Source: Gammaproteobacteria bacterium
GTDB lineage: Bacteria > Pseudomonadota > Gammaproteobacteria > Arenicellales > Poriferihabitantaceae
DNA length: 5,448 nucleotides
Direction: 5' to 3'
NCBI GenBank assembly: GCA_009839585.1
Contig: VXPI01000125.1
Coordinates: 1,575-7,022, forward strand
The notes under the pieces are model-generated. The model had not been told where the DNA came from and did no database searches. It worked only from the letters and a program-made list of their open reading frames with translations. The translations under genes and the position numbers were made by a program. Shown piece by piece: positions 1-5,448 of this stretch (position 1 is the first letter of the stretch; each line of letters opens with the position of its first letter).

Positions 1-1
1 G

Positions 2-784
2 GACGTGGTGCAATGTCTCGGTCAACGCGTCCGCATCATTGCAAACCACTCTGTCGGCATTGACCATTGCGATCTCAACGCCCTGGCCGAACGAGGAATC
101 ATGGTGACCAATACACCGGACGTCCTCTCTGACGCAACAGCCGAGATCGCCATGCTGCTTCTGCTGGGTGCCGCTCGACGTGCCATAGAGGGCGATACCA
201 TGGTACGAAACCACCAATGGAAAAACTGGAGTCCATCATTCATGGTCGGACACCAGGTGACCGGCAAGCGTCTCGGAATCATTGGCATGGGCCGGGTCGG
301 ACAGGTGATGGCGAAACGAGCCTCTGGATTCGATATGCGAATTCATTATCACAACAGGAATCGTCTTGCTCCGGAAAATGAAAACGGCGCTGTCTTTCAC
401 CAGCATCTCGACTCGCTGCTCCGAGTCTCGGACTTTCTGTCGCTGCACTGCCCTACTACGGAGGAGACCCGTGGGCTGATGGACGAACGGGCATTTTCGC
501 TACTCCCCGATAACGCGATCATCGTCAATACCGCTCGCGGAGCACTGGTGGATGAAAACGCCTTGCTGAACGCATTAACGAGCGGCAAGGTTGCTGCCGC
601 CGGCTTGGACTGTTTTCAAATCGAACCGGGGGGCAATCCAGGTTTTTCCGGACATCAGAACATATTCATGCTACCGCACATCGGTAGTGCAACCCGTGAG
701 ACTCGCGATGCCATGGGGTTTCGTGCTCTGGATAATCTGGATGCTTTTTTCAGCGGTCAGGAACCCCAGGACAGGGTGGCCTGA
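2..784 (+). CDS. D-2-hydroxyacid dehydrogenase (glyoxylate/hydroxypyruvate reductase type), N-terminus missing
   Basis: Partial gene: the frame is open to the left edge (GAC at base 2), so the true start lies outside and roughly the first 60 residues are missing. It would reduce glyoxylate or hydroxypyruvate to glycolate or D-glycerate in the cytosol. Numbering from the GTG at base 5, the substrate-domain segment ANHSVGIDHCDL (residues 13-24) and VTNTPDVLSDATAE (34-47) lead into the Rossmann fold with GMGRVG (94-99). The family catalytic triad is present: Arg178 in NTARGALVDE, Glu207 in the IEP motif, and His225 in LPHIGSAT. After the second Rossmann strand the sequence is YHNRNR (115-120) rather than an acidic residue, which in this family usually goes with NADP(H) preference. 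It converges with the aminotransferase gene, with a 33-base gap and no clear terminator. The exact substrate cannot be fixed from sequence; D-glycerate dehydrogenase or a broader 2-ketoacid reductase are alternatives. Confidence 0.9.
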   Translation, partial: DVVQCLGQRVRIIANHSVGIDHCDLNALAERGIMVTNTPDVLSDATAEIAMLLLLGAARRAIEGDTMVRNHQWKNWSPSFMVGHQVTGKRLGIIGMGRVGQVMAKRASGFDMRIHYHNRNRLAPENENGAVFHQHLDSLLRVSDFLSLHCPTTEETRGLMDERAFSLLPDNAIIVNTARGALVDENALLNALTSGKVAAAGLDCFQIEPGGNPGFSGHQNIFMLPHIGSATRETRDAMGFRALDNLDAFFSGQEPQDRVA

Positions 785-817
785 ACCCGTTTCCCACGTT
801 CGGCAAAAAAGCTACAG

Positions 818-2092
818 TTACGAAGACGGCTCAGCCGATTGAACGAACCTTGCAACGGCCTCTTCCATACGCGCCAAACCCTCTGCAATTTCTGATTCGC
901 TGATATTGAGTGGTGGTGCCAATCGTAATACGCCCGGACCAGCCACCAGAGTCAGTAAGCCGCATTCATTGCAGAGAGTCATTAGATCCCTGGCTTTTTC
1001 CGCGTACTGTTCCACTAGCACACAACCGAGCAACAGGCCAATTCCGCGGATTTCCGTGAAAAGATGATAACGCCGACTGATATCATCGAGTCCAGCCACC
1101 AGCTGTTCGCTTCGCTGATCGACATTATTAAGAATCTCAGGAGTATTGATGATGTCAATAACCTTGCCGGCAACTGCACAGGCCATCGGATTACCGCCAA
1201 AAGTACTTCCGTGCGTTCCCACCGCCAGATGCTCGGCCACCTCATCAGTGGTTAAGGTAGCACTGATGGGAAAACCGCAACCCAAAGCCTTGGCAGTAGT
1301 CAGAATATCCGGCACAACGCCAAGTTTCTCGTGAAGATAGAGAGCCCCGGACCGCCCCATGCCTGTCTGAACCTCATCAAGAATCAACAACGCGTTATAA
1401 CGCTCGCAACAGTCCCTGATAGTATCCACAAACTCCCTGGTTGCCGGAGTTACCCCGCCTTCACCTTGACAGGGCTCAAGAATGACTGCACACGCCCTGT
1501 CGCCATGTTTTTCAAACCACTCGAGCACAGCCTGCGAATGATTATAGGGAAGGTGTGAAATACCGGGTGGATTCGGACCAAACCCCTGGCTGTATTTTGC
1601 TTGCCCCCCAACACTGACCGTGAAGAAGGTCCGGCCATGAAAAGCGTTTTCGAACGCCAGAATTTCATATTTGTCCTCGGCATGGCGGTCTTGAGCAACC
1701 CGACGGGCAAGTTTCAGTGCTGCCTCATTGGCTTCGGAACCCGAGTTCGCAAAAAATACCTTGTCGGCAAAAGTTGCGTCAATCAATTTGCGTGCCAGTT
1801 CAAGCGCCGGTTGGTTGGTCAGAATATTACTAACGTGCCACAGTTTCCTGGCCTGGTTCGCCAGCGCCTCAACCAGCTCGGGATTCGCATGACCCAATGC
1901 AGAAACAGCGATACCTCCAGCAAAGTCCAGATAGCGATTCCCGGCATCGTCCCATAGCCATGCCCCCTGCCCGCGTGCTGGAACCATGCTCAAGGGCGCA
2001 TAATTCGGCATCATTACCCGGTCATGCAAATCTCTCCAGTGAGAAGTTCCGGGACAAGGTTGTTCTTCGGCGATAGACAGTTCAGGCGACAT
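818..2092 (-). CDS. argD: Acetylornithine aminotransferase (class III, PLP-dependent)
   Basis: 424 residues, somewhat longer than the usual ~390-406. It transfers an amino group between N-acetylornithine and 2-oxoglutarate in arginine biosynthesis; relatives also act on succinylornithine or succinyl-diaminopimelate. Class III fold-I motifs appear in order: NYAPLSMVPARGQGAWLWD (residues 30-48), DFAGGIAVSALGHANP (56-71), LWHVSNILTNQPA (84-96), the PLP-phosphate loop SGSEANEAALK (117-127), FHGRT (151-155), EPCQGEGG (207-214), LDEVQTGMGRSG (238-249) with PLP-binding Asp239, and the Schiff-base Lys268 in TTAKALGCGFP. STFGGNPMA (296-304) and LRLAPPLN (389-396) follow. I chose the ATG at 2092: the family alignment starts a few residues before PNYAP, and GGGA lies about 7 bases upstream. 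The open frame continues 112 codons further upstream, but that stretch crosses the promoter region and lies antisense to the ETF-QO gene. ATGs at 2014 and 2011 (MMPNY) are possible internal starts. No arginine-succinyltransferase genes are adjacent, so ArgD is preferred over AstC, not proven. Confidence 0.9.
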   Translation of the reverse strand: MSPELSIAEEQPCPGTSHWRDLHDRVMMPNYAPLSMVPARGQGAWLWDDAGNRYLDFAGGIAVSALGHANPELVEALANQARKLWHVSNILTNQPALELARKLIDATFADKVFFANSGSEANEAALKLARRVAQDRHAEDKYEILAFENAFHGRTFFTVSVGGQAKYSQGFGPNPPGISHLPYNHSQAVLEWFEKHGDRACAVILEPCQGEGGVTPATREFVDTIRDCCERYNALLILDEVQTGMGRSGALYLHEKLGVVPDILTTAKALGCGFPISATLTTDEVAEHLAVGTHGSTFGGNPMACAVAGKVIDIINTPEILNNVDQRSEQLVAGLDDISRRYHLFTEIRGIGLLLGCVLVEQYAEKARDLMTLCNECGLLTLVAGPGVLRLAPPLNISESEIAEGLARMEEAVARFVQSAEPSS

Positions 2093-2180
2093 TCGAAATC
2101 CCACTGCTGAAAAATGTGGAATTTTACACTTAACAATAGCACAATATCCGAAATTCCACACTCCTACTTCTGGAAAAAAC
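2093..2180. promoter_or_regulatory. Divergent promoter region between argD and ETF-QO gene
   Basis: These 88 bases are the only sizeable non-coding stretch and must carry the promoters of both divergent genes unless those lie inside the coding regions. The central part is AT-rich compared with the genes around it. On the - strand, TAAAAT (2126 to 2121) matches the -10 consensus at five of six bases and sits about 29 bases before the argD start, but no good -35 lies 16-18 bases upstream. On the + strand, TTTACA (2123-2128) matches the -35 consensus at five of six; 16 bases later TATCCG (2145-2150) is only a weak -10. The boxes are therefore tentative. A weak Shine-Dalgarno GGA (2172-2174) lies 6 bases before the ETF-QO ATG. 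Confidence 0.5.
2115..2160. repeat. Perfect 10-base inverted repeat in divergent promoter region
   Basis: TGTGGAATTT (2115-2124) and AAATTCCACA (2151-2160) are exact reverse complements separated by 26 bases; the match does not extend on either side. Read in each gene's own direction, the same 10-mer AAATTCCACA ends 22 bases before the argD ATG and 20 bases before the ETF-QO ATG. The symmetry about the intergenic centre would fit two copies of a protein-binding site or a shared leader element. It could also be a weak hairpin or chance. I do not recognise the 10-mer as a known operator. Confidence 0.6.
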
Positions 2181-3836
2181 ATGACGCAAAATATCCCCGA
2201 ACGCGAATCGATGGAAGTCGATGTTGTAATCGTTGGCGCTGGGCCTGCCGGCCTTGCTACAGCCTGCCACCTTATGCAGCTCGCTGCCAGTAACGACAGG
2301 GAGTTATCGGTGGTCGTACTCGAAAAAGGATCAGAAGTAGGCGCACATATCCTATCCGGGGCCCTGTTTGAGCCGAAAACCCTGAACGAGTTGTTTCCCG
2401 ATTGGAAAAACATGGGGGCACCACTCAATACACCCGTTACCCGCGATGAAGTCTACATGTTCAGGAGCGAATCCAGGGCAACGCAAATGCCGAACTGGAT
2501 GATCCCGAAACCCATGCACAATCAGGGCAACTACATTATCAGCCTGGGAGAATTGTGCCGATGGCTCGCGGAGCAGGCCGGGAATCTGGGCGCAGAAGTT
2601 TTTCCCGGCTTTCCGGCATCGGAAGTCCTGTTTCACGAAGATGACAGTATCAAGGGGGTTGCAACCGGAGAAATGGGGAGGGGAACAGACGGACAAATCA
2701 AGGATAATTATGAACCTGGCATGGAACTTCATGCAAAAATCACCGTGTTTGCCGAAGGCTGTCGTGGTCATCTCGGGAAACAGCTGATCCGCAAATTTGA
2801 ACTGGATAAATCAAGTCAAACCCAGCACTATGCGATCGGCATTAAGGAACTGTGGAAAATCGGTCCGGACAGGCACGACCCGGGACTGGTCATTCACGGG
2901 GCTGGCTGGCCGCTGTCTGAAAACAACGCTACCGGTGGATCATTCCTGTACCATCTGGACAATCACCTGGTGTCGATGGGCCTGATTACCGACCTCAGTT
3001 ACGACAACCCCTATATCAGCCCTTTCGATGAATTGCAAAGATTCAAGCACCATCCCGTTATCCGCCAGTACCTCGAGGATGGTGAGCGAATCGCCTACGG
3101 CGCAAGAGCAATTACCAAGGGCGGCATCAATGCGCTGCCCAACATGGTCATGCCCAACGGATTATTGATTGGGTGCGATGCCGGAACCCTCAATTTTTCC
3201 AAAATCAAGGGATCACACACCGCCATGAAATGCGGACTGCTGGCCGCAGAATCGGTATTTCGGACTCTTCAGGGAGAGGCGGAACTGAAAGATTTCGATC
3301 AACACTTCCGATCTTCATGGCTCTATGAAGAGTTGCATCGATCCCGAAATTTTGGTGCGGCAATCCACAAGTTCGGCATATGGATGGGGGGTGCCTACAA
3401 TTACCTGGACCAGAACTGGTTTTCCGGAAAACTGCCATTCCGGTTAACCGACCCGGTCCCCGACCATGAATCCCTTCAACAGGCAGAGAAGGCCCAGCGA
3501 ATCGAATACCCGAAACCAGACGGCAAACTCAGTTTTGACAAAACCTCTTCCGTGTTTCTCTCCAATACGAACCATGAAGAAGATCAGCCGGTTCACCTAT
3601 GCCTGACCGAACCTTCCCGGTCTGTGGAATGGAATCTGCCCAGATATGCAGGGCCGGAACAACGCTACTGTCCAGCCGGTGTTTATGAATTTGTAGACGA
3701 TGGTGACAGCCAGAGACTGCAGATTAACGCACAGAACTGCGTGCACTGCAAAACCTGCGATATCAAGGATCCGAGTGGAAATATCAACTGGGTTACGCCG
3801 GAAGGAACCGGAGGTCCAAACTACGCCAGCATGTAG
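2181..3836 (+). CDS. etfQO: Electron transfer flavoprotein-ubiquinone oxidoreductase (ETF-QO)
   Basis: Complete, 551 residues, the expected length for a bacterial ETF-QO. The enzyme takes electrons from reduced electron transfer flavoprotein, which collects them from acyl-CoA and other dehydrogenases, and passes them through FAD and a [4Fe-4S] cluster to ubiquinone at the inner membrane. The N-terminal FAD Rossmann motif is VDVVIVGAGPAGLATA (residues 13-28), with the ribose-binding acid Glu48 in VVLEKG. GARAITKGGINALPN (307-321) and GLLIGCDAGTLNFSKIKGSHTAM (327-349) form the second FAD and quinone-domain block. The C-terminal cluster ligands are Cys497 (RYCPAGVYE), Cys520, Cys523 and Cys526 (NCVHCKTCDIKDP), followed by the family ending WVTPEGTGGPNY. 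I saw no signal peptide or obvious transmembrane helix, as expected for a monotopic protein. The ATG at 2181 has a GGA 6 bases upstream; ATG 2211 (MEVDVV) is an alternative. No etfA or etfB is adjacent. The stop is 8 bases from the end of convergent purL. Confidence 0.97.
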   Translation: MTQNIPERESMEVDVVIVGAGPAGLATACHLMQLAASNDRELSVVVLEKGSEVGAHILSGALFEPKTLNELFPDWKNMGAPLNTPVTRDEVYMFRSESRATQMPNWMIPKPMHNQGNYIISLGELCRWLAEQAGNLGAEVFPGFPASEVLFHEDDSIKGVATGEMGRGTDGQIKDNYEPGMELHAKITVFAEGCRGHLGKQLIRKFELDKSSQTQHYAIGIKELWKIGPDRHDPGLVIHGAGWPLSENNATGGSFLYHLDNHLVSMGLITDLSYDNPYISPFDELQRFKHHPVIRQYLEDGERIAYGARAITKGGINALPNMVMPNGLLIGCDAGTLNFSKIKGSHTAMKCGLLAAESVFRTLQGEAELKDFDQHFRSSWLYEELHRSRNFGAAIHKFGIWMGGAYNYLDQNWFSGKLPFRLTDPVPDHESLQQAEKAQRIEYPKPDGKLSFDKTSSVFLSNTNHEEDQPVHLCLTEPSRSVEWNLPRYAGPEQRYCPAGVYEFVDDGDSQRLQINAQNCVHCKTCDIKDPSGNINWVTPEGTGGPNYASM

Positions 3837-3844
3837 GGAATGGA

Positions 3845-5448
3845 CTAGCCGACCCAGTTTCTGGCATTTTCAAACAGTTTTATCCAGGGACTGTACTTGC
3901 CCCAGCGATCCGGGTGCCACGGATTCGAACTGGTGAGAAAAACCCGCTCAGGATGAGGCATCAAGATAGTAAAACGCCCATCTCGCGTGGTAAATCCCGT
4001 CGCCCCACCCGGAGAGCCGTTAGGATTCAGAGGATAACGTTCGGTTACGCATCCCCGGCTGTCAACAAACCTCATGCACACCTGGTTCCGGTCTTCAAGC
4101 ATGGCCTTGTCATCGGTGTTGCGGTATTCCACCCTGCCCTCACCATGGGAGGTCGGTACCGGAATCATCGACCCTTTCATGTCGGTTGTCAGAATTGATG
4201 TCTCGGAAACAATCTCGGCCATGATGAAACGCGCTTCATATTGTTCAGAAGTGTTTCTCACAAAATCCGGCCAGTGCTCTGCACCCGGGATAATGTCCCG
4301 GATACAGGACAGCATCTGACATCCGTTGCATACCCCCAACCCGAATGTGTCCGTTCTTGAAAAAAAACCAGCGAATTCCTCTTTCAGTACATCGTTATAC
4401 AAAATTGACTTGCCCCATCCCGCACCTGCCCCGAGCACATCTCCAAATGAAAATCCGCCACAGGCGGCCAGGCCCTTGAATCCATCAAGCTTCATGCCCC
4501 CCAGAATATCGGTCATGGTTACATCATGAGGCGTGAAGCCGACTGCTTCGAATGCCGCTGCCATCTCAAGGTGGCCATTGACGCCCTGCTCCCGCAAAAT
4601 CGCAATCCCGGGTTTTTGAAGGCTCAGGTTTACAGACTGGCGGAATTCAGAATCGTATTCAAACGTCAGGTCGCAAAACAGGCCTGAGTCTTGTTGATCC
4701 GTTATCCTGAGGTATTCCTGGTCCGCACAAAAGGGATTGTCACGCAATCGCTGCATCTGCCAGGAAGTGCTTGACCAAGCTTGTTGACAAGCGCTCCGTG
4801 ATTGCGATAACAATAACTCGTCGCCGGCATAAATGTCCAGACGATCACCGGAATTCATGGTGCCAATTTCCATGACCTGGTCTTCGATTCCGAATTTACG
4901 TGACCGATCATTGACTTCCGACAATGTGTCACGCTCGACCTGGATTACTGCTCCAAGCTCCTCACTGAACAGAAATCCCACATGATCAGCCTGCGAGTCC
5001 TTCAAGTTGAGGGAAATCCCGCAACGCCCCGCAAACATCATCTCACAGACAGTCGTAACCAATCCACCATCTGAGCGATCATGGTAAGCCAGCACAAGCT
5101 GATCCTCTAGAAGCGACTGGACAAACCCGAAAAATCCCCGTAACAACTCAGGATTATCGAGGTCAGGCACTTCCCCGCCCAGCTGTTTTGCAGTCTCGGC
5201 CAGAATGCTTCCTCCAAGACGGTTTTTCCCGCATCCCAGATCAATCAGCAAAAGCACTGTGCCTGAATTGCCATTCATCAATTCAGGAGTGAGGGTAAGG
5301 CCAACATCCCGGACTTGTGCAAACCCGCTCACAATCAGTGACACGGGAGCGACTACCTTGTTTTCCACTTTCCCGGAATCCTTCCACACGGTTCGCATGG
5401 ACATCGAGTCCTTGCCTACCGGAATTGAAACTCCAAGCGGTATGCAGA
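3845..5448 (-). CDS. purL: Phosphoribosylformylglycinamidine synthase, C-terminal part (5' end beyond window)
   Basis: Partial gene: the - strand frame stays open to base 5448. The 14 codons before the ATG at 5404 read CIPLGVSIPVGKDS, which is conserved PurL sequence, so that ATG is internal. The enzyme converts FGAR, glutamine and ATP to FGAM in de novo purine synthesis. About 534 residues of an expected ~1290 are visible. Numbering from the internal Met (5404): the AIR-synthase-type ATP-binding domain with LLLIDLGCGKNRLGG (51-65) and YHDRSDGGL (107-115), the linker TSWQMQRLRDNP (213-224), then the class I glutamine amidotransferase domain. That domain has KPGIAILREQGVNGHLEMAAAF (264-285), ACGGFSFGDVLGAG (314-327), nucleophile Cys359 in GVCNGCQM, SHGEGRVE (419-426), and the His484/Glu486 pair in MPHPERVF. 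The end, WIKLFENARNWVG, matches the normal family terminus. Fused synthase and amidotransferase domains are the long-form PurL rather than split PurL/PurQ/PurS. No frameshift is visible. Confidence 0.97.
   Translation of the reverse strand, partial: CIPLGVSIPVGKDSMSMRTVWKDSGKVENKVVAPVSLIVSGFAQVRDVGLTLTPELMNGNSGTVLLLIDLGCGKNRLGGSILAETAKQLGGEVPDLDNPELLRGFFGFVQSLLEDQLVLAYHDRSDGGLVTTVCEMMFAGRCGISLNLKDSQADHVGFLFSEELGAVIQVERDTLSEVNDRSRKFGIEDQVMEIGTMNSGDRLDIYAGDELLLSQSRSACQQAWSSTSWQMQRLRDNPFCADQEYLRITDQQDSGLFCDLTFEYDSEFRQSVNLSLQKPGIAILREQGVNGHLEMAAAFEAVGFTPHDVTMTDILGGMKLDGFKGLAACGGFSFGDVLGAGAGWGKSILYNDVLKEEFAGFFSRTDTFGLGVCNGCQMLSCIRDIIPGAEHWPDFVRNTSEQYEARFIMAEIVSETSILTTDMKGSMIPVPTSHGEGRVEYRNTDDKAMLEDRNQVCMRFVDSRGCVTERYPLNPNGSPGGATGFTTRDGRFTILMPHPERVFLTSSNPWHPDRWGKYSPWIKLFENARNWVG

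Noticed and set aside
827..837. CGGC-TCA-GCCG hairpin near the end of argD.
   Set aside because: Only four base pairs, inside coding sequence, and no T-run on either strand.
1601..1957. 118-residue open frame antisense to argD.
   Set aside because: It lies opposite the conserved PLP-binding region, has no domain of its own, and is best explained as a shadow frame.
2093..2428. The argD reading frame stays open for 112 codons upstream of 2092, giving a possible 536-residue protein.
   Set aside because: The extension runs through the promoter region and antisense through the conserved ETF-QO FAD domain; it shows no family similarity and exceeds the normal ArgD length.
2352..2771. 139-residue open frame antisense to etfQO.
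   Set aside because: It is a shadow of a strongly conserved coding frame, with no recognisable motif or ribosome-binding site.
3799..3816. CCGG-AAGGAA-CCGG repeat near the end of etfQO, considered as a purL terminator on the - strand.
   Set aside because: Short stem of a self-complementary tetramer without a following T-run; it encodes the conserved PEGTGGP motif of ETF-QO.
3854..3870. CCAG-TTT-CTGG hairpin followed by CATTTT just after the etfQO stop, a possible terminator.
   Set aside because: A four-base-pair stem with an interrupted short T-run is too weak, and it lies in the conserved C-terminal codons of purL.
4779..4792. GCTTGTTGACAAGC, a perfect 6-base inverted repeat with a 2-base centre.
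   Set aside because: It lies inside purL coding sequence, has no T-run, and short palindromes of this size are expected by chance in 5 kb.
1..5448. Search for a novel multi-gene system, defence island, mobile element or CRISPR array.
   Set aside because: All four genes are recognisable core metabolism enzymes with intact motifs; I saw no repeats arrays, transposase, toxin, or unknown protein family.

Overview
This 5.4 kb window holds four housekeeping metabolic genes, two of them cut by the window edges, and almost no spare DNA. The organism is most likely a gammaproteobacterium, probably not a well-known enteric. The PurL is the long single-chain form typical of beta/gammaproteobacteria. 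Its C-terminal half, and the GARAI..GG..LP / GCDAGTLNF.KIKGSHTAM region of the ETF-QO, read like gammaproteobacterial proteins from memory; no search was run.

Layout, left to right: (1) bases 2-784, + strand, the C-terminal part of an NAD(P)-dependent D-2-hydroxyacid dehydrogenase of the glyoxylate/hydroxypyruvate reductase type, running in from the left edge. (2) Bases 818-2092, - strand, an ArgD-type acetylornithine aminotransferase, convergent with gene 1 across a 33-base gap. (3) Bases 2093-2180, an 88-base divergent intergenic region. It contains a perfect 10-base inverted repeat whose arms lie about 20 bases before each of the two flanking start codons. (4) Bases 2181-3836, + strand, a complete electron transfer flavoprotein-ubiquinone oxidoreductase (ETF-QO). 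(5) Bases 3845-5448, - strand, the C-terminal part of phosphoribosylformylglycinamidine synthase (PurL), convergent with gene 4 across only 8 bases and running off the right edge.

The four genes alternate in strand (+, -, +, -), so no two can share a simple operon. They serve separate pathways: organic acid reduction, arginine biosynthesis or catabolism, electron entry to the quinone pool, and de novo purine synthesis. Nothing suggests they form one system. All visible catalytic and cofactor motifs are intact, with no frameshift, mobile element, CRISPR array, RNA gene or sign of horizontal transfer. The window looks ordinary; the one unexplained non-coding signal is the mirrored 10-mer in the argD/etfQO divergent promoter region.
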